A stretch of 64,000 nucleotides of DNA from a bacterium (GTDB taxonomy: Bacteria > Chloroflexota > Dormibacteria > Aeolococcales > Bog-877): contig JAJYXT010000086.1 in NCBI GenBank assembly GCA_021801645.1, positions 26,379 through 90,378 on the forward strand, in the 5' to 3' direction. Positions within the stretch are counted from its first letter, which is position 1; each line of letters begins with the position of its first letter. Of the stretch, positions 32,916 through 41,174 are shown in pieces. The notes under the pieces are model-generated. The model ran no database searches. It was given only the letters and a program-made list of their open reading frames with translations, and had not been told where the DNA came from. A program made the translations under genes and the position numbers.

Positions 32916-34125
32916 CCGGGAGAGCCTGGTCGCCAGCGACCCGGCGGATGATCAGGCGGCCTCCGAAGTTGCTGAGCAGGCTGATCACGAGCAGGAAGAG
33001 GCCGGCAGCGAACAGGGCGCTGACGTCGGTCTTCGCCTGGAGGACGGCGTCGAGGGTGCCCGCGATCAGCGAGGAGAGCGTCGCCCCGCTGTGGTAGATG
33101 TTCACCGGGATCCCGGTGAAGATGTTGCCGATGATGAAGAACATGGCGATGGTCTCGCCGATGGCCCGGCCCCACCCCAGAAGCGAGGTGGCCAGCACTC
33201 CGGTCGAGATGTAGGGGAGGGTCACCACCCTGGCGGTCTCGTGCTTGGTCATGCCCAGGGCGAGGGAGCCCTCCTTGGCTAGCACCGGGACATGGCGCAC
33301 CAGCTCCCGGGTGGTGGCGGCGATGATCGGGACGACCATCAGGGCGAGGACCAGCGACGCGGTGAGCACACCACCCGCGGTGTTGACCTCCCCGGTGAAC
33401 CATGGCGCCACTGCTCCCCACAGGGAGATGAACAGAAAGACGAGGGCCAGCCGGCGAAACCGCCGCCGCCGCTGGCCGTGCACCGAGGCGCGGATGATGA
33501 TGAAGGCCGCGATGGCCACCCCCAGCAGAGCCCATGCCATTCCCTGCGGCAGCCAGGGGAACACCCAGGGAAACCCGCCGATGATTCCGGTGAGGGCAGG
33601 GGAGACGGTGCTCAGCATGAAGGGCCCGAAGGTGAGCACCCCCCAAAGGCCGAAGACCACGCTGGGCACGCCGGCGAGGAGCTCGAGGAGGAGGCCGACG
33701 CCACCCTGCGCCCACCTGGGCACCCACTCGGTGAGCATCAGCACACCCCCCACCGAGATCGGCACCGCCAGGGCGAGGGCGATGGCCGAGGTGACCAGGG
33801 TGCCCAGCATCTCCGGGAGGAAGCCGAAGGCGGCGGTGTGGGGGGCGGCGATCCCGTTGTGAACTGTCGGCGCCAGGTAGTAGTTGCCCGGGCTGAAGTA
33901 GGTGCCGAAGAAGCCGGTCCCGCTGAAGAGAATGGCCGGCACCGCGGTCACCGCCATGATGACCAGGATGAAGACCAGGAGCGCAGTGGGAACGCTTCCG
34001 AAAACGCCGGTCAGCGCCTGCGTTACCGCGTCGCCAATGGGGGTGTCGCGCTCGCGTCGTGCCGCCGTGGGGGCCGGCGCCGGGCCGGGGGGCGTCCCCA
34101 CGGCCCGGCGCCTCAACAGGATCAT
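32899..34125 (-). CDS. pstC: Phosphate ABC transporter permease PstC
   Basis: The 408-residue permease is longer than usual (about 310-330). It has a 45-residue hydrophilic N terminus and an extra hydrophobic stretch in the middle. The EAA loop reads VLAKEGSLALGMTKHETARVVTLPYISTGVL, and GWGRAIGETIAMFFIIGN matches the PstC C-terminal signature. It pairs with PstA and starts 40 nt after pstS. Confidence 0.93.
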   Translation of the reverse strand: MILLRRRAVGTPPGPAPAPTAARRERDTPIGDAVTQALTGVFGSVPTALLVFILVIMAVTAVPAILFSGTGFFGTYFSPGNYYLAPTVHNGIAAPHTAAFGFLPEMLGTLVTSAIALALAVPISVGGVLMLTEWVPRWAQGGVGLLLELLAGVPSVVFGLWGVLTFGPFMLSTVSPALTGIIGGFPWVFPWLPQGMAWALLGVAIAAFIIIRASVHGQRRRRFRRLALVFLFISLWGAVAPWFTGEVNTAGGVLTASLVLALMVVPIIAATTRELVRHVPVLAKEGSLALGMTKHETARVVTLPYISTGVLATSLLGWGRAIGETIAMFFIIGNIFTGIPVNIYHSGATLSSLIAGTLDAVLQAKTDVSALFAAGLFLLVISLLSNFGGRLIIRRVAGDQALPVGRGV

Positions 34126-34165
34126 GACTTGGGTTCCAGGGACTCGCTGGATAAGCTCTGTTCAG

Positions 34166-35383
34166 CTAGCCGGTGATGCTGTCCACCTCGGCCTCTACGC
34201 CGGGGAGTGCGTTGCTGGGCAGAGCGATGAAGCCGACGGTACCCAGATTGGCGGGGGTCGCGCCCCCGGTCGGCGAGAGCGCCCAGGAGAAGAAGTCCTT
34301 GATCGCGGTGGCGATGTCCGCCGACGGCTGGGTCTTCTTCACCACCAGGTACTCGAAGTTGACGATCGGGTACGAGTCAGCGCCCTTCTGATAGATGAGC
34401 GACACAGCCAGATCGGCGGGGATCTTGCTCGCGCCGGCGCTCACCGCCGCAGCCATGTTCGTGCCCGTGGGGAGAACGAAGTTGCCGGACTGGTTCTGCA
34501 GAAGCGCCTCACCAAGGCCGGCGCTCGATGCCTGCGACTCCACGCTCACCCCGATGTAGGCGACGCACCCGGGGTTGGCTGAGCAGGCCTGGACCATGGC
34601 GGGGTTGCCGTTGGCGCTTACCTGGCTGGCCGTGGGCCAGCTCACCAGGGTGCCGAAGCTTGGCCCGCTGGCCCAGGCGCTGCTGGTGTCGCTGAGGAAA
34701 GAGGTGAAGATGAAGGTGTCGCCCGAGCCGTCGACGCGGTGGATGGGCACGATCGGCAGACTGGGCAGCTTGGCGCCGGGGTTGAGAGCGGCGATGCTGG
34801 GGTCGTCCCAGTTGGTGATGTTGCCCATGTACATGTTGGCGAGAATGCATCCGCTGAGGTGCAGCCCGCTCTGGCCGGTGGGCAGCACCAGCCCCGGGAT
34901 GTTGTAGTTGACGGCCTGAGCGGAGACCGAGATGGGGATGTTCATCAGGCCGGGGTTGGACGAGAACTGCGAGGAGCTGAGGAAGGCGTCCGACCCCCCA
35001 AGCTGCACGTTGCCGGCGATGGCGTCCGTCTGCCCCTTGCCGGAGCCACCTGAGGCGGGGCTGAGGGTGATGTTCGAGTACGCCGACGGGAACTCAGGCG
35101 CAAGCGCCAGCAGGTAGGGGTAGATCAGCGAGGACCCGTCCTCGTGGAGGGTGACCGCCGAGGTGGGGTTGGCCGTCGGAATCGGCGAGGCGGAGGTGGG
35201 GGCGGCGCTCCCACTGGGGGCGTTGGCGGCCCCGCTGTTGGCGACCGCCGAGGTCTTGCAGGTGAGGCTCGTCGTCTTGGCCTGGCCCTTGGTGGTCGAG
35301 GCGGGCGTGGAGCCGCAGGCTGCCAGGGCGACCCCTCCGGCAAGGAGCGCCGCGGCGAAGATCGAGGGTCGTCGAATGGTCAT
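34166..35383 (-). CDS. pstS: Phosphate-binding lipoprotein PstS
   Basis: The 405-residue protein has a lipoprotein signal peptide with lipobox LAAC at residues about 20-23, then a Ser/Thr/Ala/Pro-rich linker. The periplasmic phosphate-binding domain starts with EDGSSLIYPYL. Binding-site elements include LSPASGGSGKGQTDAIAG and HRVDGSGDTFIFTSFLS. It delivers phosphate to PstCA. LspA encoded in this window should process it. It lies 57 nt downstream of pstB. Confidence 0.95.
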   Translation of the reverse strand: MTIRRPSIFAAALLAGGVALAACGSTPASTTKGQAKTTSLTCKTSAVANSGAANAPSGSAAPTSASPIPTANPTSAVTLHEDGSSLIYPYLLALAPEFPSAYSNITLSPASGGSGKGQTDAIAGNVQLGGSDAFLSSSQFSSNPGLMNIPISVSAQAVNYNIPGLVLPTGQSGLHLSGCILANMYMGNITNWDDPSIAALNPGAKLPSLPIVPIHRVDGSGDTFIFTSFLSDTSSAWASGPSFGTLVSWPTASQVSANGNPAMVQACSANPGCVAYIGVSVESQASSAGLGEALLQNQSGNFVLPTGTNMAAAVSAGASKIPADLAVSLIYQKGADSYPIVNFEYLVVKKTQPSADIATAIKDFFSWALSPTGGATPANLGTVGFIALPSNALPGVEAEVDSITG

Positions 35384-35440
35384 GGGACCTCCCCTTGGTT
35401 GGATGAACTCTGCACGTGGGTGAGGGCAAATTGGCCGGAC

Positions 35441-36253
35441 TCACCCGATACGACCGGTGATGTAGGCCCGGCTCCGCTCGTCGGCCGGGTTCTGGAAGAA
35501 GGTTTGCGCCGGGGCGAACTCGACGACCGAGCCCGCCATCAGGAACAGAACGTCGTCGGCTATCCGGTTGGCCTGGGCGAGGTTGTGGGTGACGATGAGG
35601 ACGGTGACGCGCTCGGAGAGCTGCTTGACCAGGCCCTCGATGTGCTCGGTGGTGTCAGGGTCGAGCGCGGAGGTGGGCTCGTCGAGAAGAAGCACCTCCG
35701 GTGACAGCGCCAGGGTGCGAGCCAGGCAGAGCAGCTGCTGCTGGCCGCCCGAGAGATGGAACGGTGAGCGATCCAGGCGGTCCTTGACCGCATCCCAGAG
35801 CCCGACCAAGGTGAGGTGTTGCTCCACCAGTGCCGCCACCTGGTGCCGGCTCACCATCCCGTGAGCCCGGGGAGCCAGCGACACGTTGTCGGCGATGCTC
35901 TGGGGGAAGGGGTTGGCCCGCTGGAAGAGCATGCCCACCTTGCGCCGCAGACCGCGCACCCCCACCCCGCGCCCATAGACCTCCTCTCCCCCGATAGTCA
36001 CGGAGCCGGTGACCCTCATCCCAGGAGTGCTGTCATGCAGCCGATTGATGGAGCGCAGCAGGGTGGTCTTGCCGCAGCCGGTGGGCCCCACAATGGCGGA
36101 AACCGCGTTGGGGCGAAAGGAGTAGCTCACTCCGTGGAGGAGCTCGCTTTCCCTGTACAGAACGCGCAGATCTCGCACGTCCACGCCGCTTTCAGCGCTT
36201 GCCGCCCCCCGGTGGGAGCCCGCGCTAGCCAAACCGGAAGCTTTCGTCACCAC
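35441..36253 (-). CDS. pstB: Phosphate ABC transporter ATPase PstB
   Basis: The 270-residue ATPase has Walker A GPTGCGKTTLLR near residue 52, the PstB-typical LFQRANPFPQSIADNV, signature LSGGQQQLLCLARTLA and Walker B VLLLDEPTSALD. It powers PstCA. The double GTG start at 36253 sits six nt after a TAGCAT -10, so the message may be leaderless. pstB comes first, whereas in most bacteria it follows pstSCA. Confidence 0.95.
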   Translation of the reverse strand: MVTKASGLASAGSHRGAASAESGVDVRDLRVLYRESELLHGVSYSFRPNAVSAIVGPTGCGKTTLLRSINRLHDSTPGMRVTGSVTIGGEEVYGRGVGVRGLRRKVGMLFQRANPFPQSIADNVSLAPRAHGMVSRHQVAALVEQHLTLVGLWDAVKDRLDRSPFHLSGGQQQLLCLARTLALSPEVLLLDEPTSALDPDTTEHIEGLVKQLSERVTVLIVTHNLAQANRIADDVLFLMAGSVVEFAPAQTFFQNPADERSRAYITGRIG

Positions 36254-36259
36254 GGCTCG

Positions 36260-36265
36260 ATGCTA
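36260..36265 (-). promoter_or_regulatory. pstB -10 element, leaderless
   Basis: TAGCAT is placed six nt before the GTG of pstB and about 11 nt downstream of the last Pho-box repeat. This is the spacing at which a PhoB/PhoP-type activator substitutes for a -35. Confidence 0.6.
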
Positions 36266-36276
36266 GGAGGGCCGCG

Positions 36277-36316
36277 ATTATGGCCGAGTTAGCAAGCGGT
36301 TAAGCGGGGGTTATGG
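36277..36316. promoter_or_regulatory. Pho-box-like 11-bp direct repeats
   Basis: Plus-strand GTTA (or ATTA) cores recur at 36277, 36288, 36299 and 36310, exactly 11 bp apart (units such as GTTAGCAAGCG and GTTAAGCGGGG). This period matches PhoP boxes of Actinobacteria and Bacillus. The array stands immediately upstream of the pstB -10. Phosphate-starvation control is inferred, and no phoP/phoR genes lie nearby. Confidence 0.72.
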
Positions 36317-36707
36317 ACCGAGCGGAGATGGTCACTCTGGGCAGGGCCCATGTGAGAACGAGATGTTGGTGGGGCTCAGCCGTCGCGGAGACAAGGCGCC
36401 AGCGGCCGTCACCACCCCACACTGGTCGTGCTCCAGGGAGTACCTGACTGGGCGAGCGGGCTCAGCGAACGTCCCCCGCTCCGCCGATCTGCGGGACAGC
36501 GCCTTGGATCTGGGTGGGGGCCGGGGACCCAGCCACGTCGACGGAACCGCCCCAACCTCGGAACGCGCCCTACCTCGCCCATCCGCTCTGACTTCACTCG
36601 ATCGGCCCACTAAGGGAGGCAAGTCCGGGGCGCCGGGGAAGCCCCAGACCTACCGGTCGGCCGCCGCGCCGTGCCGACGACGCGACGCCCGGGCATGTCG
36701 GGGAAGG
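36317..36707. other. Intergenic region without supported gene
   Basis: Between the Pho box and the DUF1707 stop there are about 390 nt. All frames look like GC-driven shadow ORFs with no family features. No tRNA-like T-loop or U-tract terminator is visible. Confidence 0.5.
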
Positions 36708-37157
36708 TCAGACGGCCACGCCCCCGGGACCCTGGGGGCCGGGCCCGCCTCCCCAGCGCGACCCGTACCGGCGATGGCCGTGCCGCCCCCTCATGAAGAT
36801 GAAGCCGACCCAGAGGATGGGCAGGGGAAAGGCGAACTCATGTCCAGACACCCCTCCCCAGACGGCACCCGCGGCCAGGCCACCGAGGACGACCGCGCCC
36901 GCGCCGTACCCCACATAGGGCCGCAGCCGCTGGAGCCCCTTGGGAGGGGGTGGGGGAGGCGCCGGAAGGTCGTGGACCACCTGGGAGAGCTCCCCCATGG
37001 TCTTCGCCTGATAGGCCTTCCCTACCCGCTCCTCCAGCTCATCCGTCGCCAGGCGTCCGTCCGAGTGATGGCGGCGAAGCTCCTCGACCACCGCCTCGCG
37101 GTCCTGGTCCGACGCGCGGACCTCGGGCGGCCCCACCGGCCGGATCAAGGCGTCCAC
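36708..37157 (-). CDS. DUF1707 (SHOCT-like) membrane protein
   Basis: I choose the GTG at 37157, six nt after a TACAAT -10, rather than the track start. This gives 149 residues. The DUF1707 domain covers residues about 13-65 (VRASDQDREAVVEELRRHHSDGRL and ELEERVGKAYQAKTMGEL), and such domains occur in actinobacterial membrane proteins of unknown function. A poly-proline linker, two hydrophobic segments and a Gly/Arg-rich tail follow. The role is unknown. Confidence 0.8.
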   Translation of the reverse strand: MDALIRPVGPPEVRASDQDREAVVEELRRHHSDGRLATDELEERVGKAYQAKTMGELSQVVHDLPAPPPPPPKGLQRLRPYVGYGAGAVVLGGLAAGAVWGGVSGHEFAFPLPILWVGFIFMRGRHGHRRYGSRWGGGPGPQGPGGVAV

Positions 37158-37163
37158 GGGTGA

Positions 37164-37169
37164 ATTGTA
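37164..37169 (-). promoter_or_regulatory. DUF1707 gene -10, leaderless
   Basis: TACAAT is a near-consensus -10 followed by TCACCC and then the GTG start. A transcript would begin at or within one nt of the start codon. No clear -35. Confidence 0.6.
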
Positions 37170-37302
37170 AGCCGGGTTCGAAGAGTTCACTCCTGGGCCG
37201 CCTGCCGTGGAGCCTCGAGCACCCCGCTCGTCTCCAAGCGGGAGCGCGCACAAGGCCTCCGGCTCCGCCGTTGCGCAGGGGCCGGGCAAGTGCGGGATCC
37301 CC

Positions 37303-37734
37303 CTAGGGTTGGATCCTTCGGCTCGCCTCCACTGCCAGCCGGTCAACCCGGTTGTTGCCCTCGCTGTCGGCATGGCCGCGCACGTGCACCAGCCGGAGCG
37401 CCCCGTCCAGCTCCGCCAGCAGTCGGTCGATCGCCGGGTAGAGGTCGCGGTTGGCGTTGCGCTTCCAGCCGCCCACCAGCCATCCGATCACGTTCTGGGA
37501 GTCCACGTGGAGCCGCAGCCCCTGGTCCTCGGCCCGCCGGGCCAGGAAGGCTGCCATGGCCTCCCTCGCCGCCACCAGCTCCATGCGGTTGTTGGTGGTG
37601 TCCCGTTCACCGCCGGAGCCCTCCTCCGGGCCGTCATCCCACCGCAGTAGGAAGGCCCAGCCTCCGGGGCCGGGGTTGCCGCTGCAGGCGCCGTCGCTGT
37701 AGGCGTCCACCCACCGCCGGACCGTCCCGGTCAC
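37303..37734 (-). CDS. rnhA: Ribonuclease HI
   Basis: The 143-residue enzyme cleaves RNA in RNA-DNA hybrids. The catalytic acidic set is visible: DAYSDGACSGNPGPGGWA near residue 9, RMELVAAREA, LHVDSQNVIGWL and NNRVDRLA at the C terminus. I choose the GTG at 37734, which overlaps the TGA of the zinc-ribbon gene (GTGA), instead of the longer ORF. It is the last gene of the trpD-trmK-zinc-ribbon-rnhA run. Confidence 0.93.
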   Translation of the reverse strand: MTGTVRRWVDAYSDGACSGNPGPGGWAFLLRWDDGPEEGSGGERDTTNNRMELVAAREAMAAFLARRAEDQGLRLHVDSQNVIGWLVGGWKRNANRDLYPAIDRLLAELDGALRLVHVRGHADSEGNNRVDRLAVEASRRIQP

Positions 37735-38423
37735 GGGATCAGGATCCTCTCGCAGTTCTCGCAGGTCACCAGGCGGCCGGCGCGCGCCTCCTCCACGACC
37801 CGGTGGGCCACGGGCAGGCGACAGCCGGAGCACACCCCGCCGTCGATGCGGACCACCGCCGGTCTGCGCCGAGGTGCCGTGGCGGCGTAGAGGCGGAGGG
37901 GGGCGGGACCGAGCTGGGCTGCCAGCTCCGCCCGTTCGGCCTCGGCGGCATCCAACTCCTGCTCCAGCCCGGGGCGCCGCCGAGCGTCCTCCGACCGGAG
38001 GCGCTCGAGCTCCGCGGCGCGGACCCCTGCCGCCGCCTCCGCGGCCCGGAGGTCGGCCTCCATCTGCTCCTGCTCCTCCATCGCCGCCAGCTCCCGCTCC
38101 TCGGCGGCGGAGATCCGCTCCTTCAGCATGCGGATCTCGTGCTGGTAGCGTTCCAACTCCGCCGGATGGCGCACGCTTCCACCGTAGATGGCGCGCTCGT
38201 GACTGGCCGCCCGCTCCCGTAGCTCCTCCACCTCCAGCTCCTCCTGCCTGAGCCTGGAGGCGAGCTGGCTGAGGGACGCCCTGAGCTCCTGCACCCGGCG
38301 GCCCAGGGCTCTCTGCTCGGGGTCCACTGCTGCGCGCCTGTCCGCGGCGTCCCGCTCGGTGCGCAGCAGCTCCAGCCGGTGGTCCAGCTCCTGCAGGTCG
38401 AAGAGTCGCTGGGAGTCGCTCAC
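37731..38423 (-). CDS. C4-type zinc-ribbon coiled-coil protein (CT398-like)
   Basis: The 230-residue protein begins with a GTG overlapping the trmK stop (GTGA). Residues about 5-170 form a long antiparallel coiled coil, and the C terminus has CSGCR...CENCERIL, a four-Cys zinc ribbon. This domain pair defines the CT398/zf-RING_7-type family, often found near rnhA or RNase H-like genes. Its molecular role is not established. The ORF track fuses it to an upstream shadow. Confidence 0.85.
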   Translation of the reverse strand: MSDSQRLFDLQELDHRLELLRTERDAADRRAAVDPEQRALGRRVQELRASLSQLASRLRQEELEVEELRERAASHERAIYGGSVRHPAELERYQHEIRMLKERISAAEERELAAMEEQEQMEADLRAAEAAAGVRAAELERLRSEDARRRPGLEQELDAAEAERAELAAQLGPAPLRLYAATAPRRRPAVVRIDGGVCSGCRLPVAHRVVEEARAGRLVTCENCERILIP

Positions 38424-38920
38424 CTTGGGCGCAGCAGCATGGATCGGTACACCCGGGAACGCTCCCAGCAGCTGGTGCCCTGGAGCTCCCACCACCCGCT
38501 CCCCGACACCCAGGACCAGAGCGGCTCCCAGTCCTGCATCGGCTGCAGGCAGAGCCAGTCCAGCCCCAGGGCCACGGATGGACTCAGCTCCAGGATCTCT
38601 CGGATTGTGTGGCCCCCCATGCCCGCGATCACGGCTCCCCGGCACCCAAGGCCCTGGAGGGGCTCCAACCCCTGTCCCTCCAGGACCCGGACCGGTGAAC
38701 CGGACCCGAGCAGCCGCCGGAGCTCCCGGGCGGGGCCCGGCCTGGCCTCGGTCGCATACACCGTGGCGCCGGGCCGGCGAAGCGCCAGCTCCAGCGCCAG
38801 CCGGCCGTGCCCGCTTCCCACGTCCGCCACCGGATATTCCTCTGGGCACAGCTCCAGGAGATGACGCAGACGGGGGCCGAGGCGGGCCGGAGCACTCCTG
38901 GTCGCGATCACCCGCTCCAC
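38420..38920 (-). CDS. trmK: tRNA (adenine-22-N1)-methyltransferase TrmK-like
   Basis: The 166-residue Rossmann methyltransferase has PVADVGSGHGRLALEL (SAM motif I, near residue 30), then VIAGMGGHTIREIL, the TrmK-typical GMGG segment. It would methylate A22 of tRNAs. It is shorter than the usual 220-240 residues and lacks much of the C-terminal coiled-coil part. A GTG start overlaps the end of trpD by 13 nt. Confidence 0.8.
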   Translation of the reverse strand: MERVIATRSAPARLGPRLRHLLELCPEEYPVADVGSGHGRLALELALRRPGATVYATEARPGPARELRRLLGSGSPVRVLEGQGLEPLQGLGCRGAVIAGMGGHTIREILELSPSVALGLDWLCLQPMQDWEPLWSWVSGSGWWELQGTSCWERSRVYRSMLLRPR

Positions 38921-39951
38921 TCCTGGGAGACGCGGCGCAGGCGCTCCAGCGCTTCGTGCGCCGCGCCTGAGGAGAGGCTCTCCCGGGCCGTGGCGAGCCC
39001 GTCGGCAAGGTCCGCAGCCCTGCCGGCCGCGACCAGCCCAGCGGCGGCGTTGAGAGCCACAACGTCCGACCTCGGGCCGGGCTCCCCCTCGAGTACCGAG
39101 ACCGCCAAAGCGGCGTTGGCGTCCGGGCCGCCTCCCGCCAGCTGCGCCGGGGCAGCCGGGGCCAGGCCCAGCTCCCTGGGGTCCACGCTCTCCCGGACCG
39201 CACGGCCTCCCTCCACCCTCCAGCAGAGGGAGGGACCGTCCAGGCCCAGCTCGTCCATCCCCGAGGGTCCGGCGAAGACCAGGGCTCGCTCGCCGCCCAG
39301 GTGGGCGAGCACCCCGGCCATCCGCTCTGCCAGGGCGGGGTCGGCGACCCCCAGGGACTGAAAGGGCACCTGGGCAGGATTGGAGAGCGGCCCCAGGATG
39401 TTGAACACCGTGCGGATCCCCAGCTCGGCGCGCGGCGCCGCCACGTGGCGCATCGCCGGGTGATACCGGAGGGCGAACATGAAGCCCACGCCCGCCTCCC
39501 GGACGCAGGCGGCCACACCCTCAGGTGGCAGGTCGATCCTCACCCCCAAAGCCTCCAGGACGTCCGCGCTGCCGCAGCGTCCGCTGGCCGCCCGGTTGCC
39601 GTGCTTGGCCACCGCCACCCCGGCTCCGGCCACCACCAGCGCCGCCACCGTGGAGATGTTGAAGGTGCCCAGCCCGTCCCCGCCGGTCCCGCAGGTGTCC
39701 AGCGCCGGACGGTCCAACTCCACCTTGAGGCTGTGGTCCCGCATCGAGGTCACCAGCCCGGCCAGCTCGGCCACCGTCTCCCCCTTGGAGCGCAGCAGCG
39801 CCAGCACCGCCCCCATCTGGGCGCCGGAGAGAGCGCCCTCCATCATCCGGTCGCCGAGCCAGCGCGCCCTCTCCTCCCCCACCTCCTCCCGCCGAACCAG
39901 CCGCTCCAGCAGCGGGGGCAGCTCTCGGGCGATCTCCTCGGTGGCAGCCAT
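38908..39951 (-). CDS. trpD: Anthranilate phosphoribosyltransferase
   Basis: The 347-residue enzyme makes phosphoribosyl anthranilate in tryptophan synthesis. It has the PRPP site DTCGTGGDGLGTFNIST near residue 85 and KHGNRAASGRCGSADVLEALG near residue 113. No other trp gene is near, so it is detached from the usual operon. The ATG follows a TACACT -10 by seven nt, in a divergent promoter region shared with the esterase. Confidence 0.94.
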   Translation of the reverse strand: MAATEEIARELPPLLERLVRREEVGEERARWLGDRMMEGALSGAQMGAVLALLRSKGETVAELAGLVTSMRDHSLKVELDRPALDTCGTGGDGLGTFNISTVAALVVAGAGVAVAKHGNRAASGRCGSADVLEALGVRIDLPPEGVAACVREAGVGFMFALRYHPAMRHVAAPRAELGIRTVFNILGPLSNPAQVPFQSLGVADPALAERMAGVLAHLGGERALVFAGPSGMDELGLDGPSLCWRVEGGRAVRESVDPRELGLAPAAPAQLAGGGPDANAALAVSVLEGEPGPRSDVVALNAAAGLVAAGRAADLADGLATARESLSSGAAHEALERLRRVSQEWSG

Positions 39952-39958
39952 GGGAGGG

Positions 39959-40000
39959 AGTGTACGGTCGACCTGGCGGAGCCGGCCCAGCGGCTAACCT
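39959..40000. promoter_or_regulatory. Divergent leaderless promoters trpD / esterase
   Basis: Two -10 elements face away from each other: TACACT on the minus strand (39964-39959), seven nt before the trpD ATG, and TAACCT on the plus strand (39995-40000), six nt before the esterase GTG. The 30 nt between them contain the palindrome GGTCGACC. Neither has a consensus -35. Confidence 0.55.
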
Positions 40001-40006
40001 GAGCTG

Positions 40007-40795
40007 GTGGCGGGGTGGAAAGACAGCACCGGGATCCCGGAGTGGGCCAGCCGCCCGTTCTGGCTGGGAGATGGGCCCCGAGGGGTGCTCCTGCTCCACG
40101 GGTTCGCCGGCACCCCACCCGAGCTGATCCGGCTCGGCGAGTGGCTGGCGGGGCACGGCATCCTGGCCCACGCTCCCCTGCTGGCAGGCCACGGGACCAC
40201 TCCGGAGGAGATGGCCAGAACCGGGGCCGGCGACTGGATCCGGTCGGCCAACCGAGGGCTGGACGAGCTCTTGGCCCGCTGCCGCACGGTCGGCGTCGCC
40301 GGGCAGTCCATGGGGGGCACCCTCGCCCTGCACCTGGCGGCGACCCGGCCGGAGGTGAGGGCGGTCGTGACCCAGGCAGCGTTGCTGAGGCTCTCGGACT
40401 GGCGGCTGCGCGTGCTCCCCGCCCTCCATCCCCTGGTCCGCTGGGACACGCCTTCCGGCAAGGTCGACCTATACCTGCCCGAGCGGGTCGGCATGCTCCA
40501 CAGTTACCGGCGCCGCCCCACCCGAGCCATCCTGCAGCTGGTCCGGCTGGGACGGCTGGTGGAGAGGGAGCTCCGGGCCGTCTGGCAGCCAATTTTGGTG
40601 CTGCACGGAGGCCGGGACGGGGTGGTCAGCCCGGCCAATGCTGACCAGATCGTGGGTGGAGTGGGCAGCTCGGTCCGAGAACTGCGTCTCTTCCCGCGCA
40701 GCGGTCATGGCATGAGCGTTGACGTGGACAGCGCCGAGGTGGCCGAGCTGGCGGGACGCTGGTTCGCCCGGCACCTGCCGGGGGGTTCTGCCTAG
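40007..40795 (+). CDS. Alpha/beta-hydrolase (carboxylesterase/monoacylglycerol lipase-like)
   Basis: The 262-residue alpha/beta hydrolase has GVLLLHGFAGTPPEL with the oxyanion HG near residue 30. The nucleophile elbow is GQSMGG (Ser near 102). The late Asp is in VLHGGRDGVV and the His is in SGHGMSVD. It resembles Est30-type carboxylesterases that favour short-chain acyl esters. The GTG start lies six nt after TAACCT. It converges with the small zinc-ribbon gene and overlaps it by 4 nt. Confidence 0.88.
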   Translation: MAGWKDSTGIPEWASRPFWLGDGPRGVLLLHGFAGTPPELIRLGEWLAGHGILAHAPLLAGHGTTPEEMARTGAGDWIRSANRGLDELLARCRTVGVAGQSMGGTLALHLAATRPEVRAVVTQAALLRLSDWRLRVLPALHPLVRWDTPSGKVDLYLPERVGMLHSYRRRPTRAILQLVRLGRLVERELRAVWQPILVLHGGRDGVVSPANADQIVGGVGSSVRELRLFPRSGHGMSVDVDSAEVAELAGRWFARHLPGGSA

Positions 40796-41079
40796 CCACC
40801 CCCCTGCGAGCCCAGGATGCGCCTGGCGATCTCCGGATCCAGCACCGGGTTGTCGGGGGAGCCGCCCTCGGGAAGGGGCTTGCGGCTGCGACGTGGGGAC
40901 GGGGACGGCGCCGCCGCACCGTCCCCACGGTATCCCAGGCCACAGCCGGAACAGACGTAGACCGGCAGCGAGCGTCCCGCCCCGAGGTATTCCAGATGGC
41001 TCCACCCCACCCGGCCGCCGCAGCCGCACACCCTCGCTCTCGGCACCGGCGGCAGCTGGAGGAGCTGCTCGCGATTCAT
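40792..41079 (-). CDS. Small zinc-ribbon-like protein, unknown function
   Basis: The 95-residue protein has CGCGG (residues about 18-22) and CSGCGLGY (about 43-50), a CxC/CxxC pair able to bind zinc. A basic Ser/Pro-rich linker follows, then a short helical end (DPEIARRILG). No family is recognised. It is convergent with the esterase and divergent from the pseudokinase gene. Confidence 0.55.
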   Translation of the reverse strand: MNREQLLQLPPVPRARVCGCGGRVGWSHLEYLGAGRSLPVYVCSGCGLGYRGDGAAAPSPSPRRSRKPLPEGGSPDNPVLDPEIARRILGSQGGG

Positions 41080-41159
41080 CTACGACCCTGGGGGCGGTGG
41101 AGGCGTGCAGGCATCGGCTGGGCCAGAGCATAGCCGGATGCGCCCCGCGCCGGCCGCCA

Positions 41160-41165
41160 TAAGAT
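41160..41165 (+). promoter_or_regulatory. Candidate -10 before pseudokinase gene
   Basis: TAAGAT lies nine nt before the TTG start at 41175, predicting a leader of about three nt. No -35 match and no ribosome site are seen, so a downstream GTG at 41181 remains possible. Confidence 0.4.
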
Positions 41166-41174
41166 GGGGGCGAA

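Noticed and set aside
36363-37163. 266-aa plus-strand ORF after the Pho box
   Set aside because: The second half is antisense to the DUF1707 gene and the first half has no family signal or ribosome site.
37295-37316. GGATCC-CCCTAGGG-TT-GGATCC symmetric sequence at the rnhA end
   Set aside because: It spans the rnhA stop and may be chance. No U-tract or evident function.
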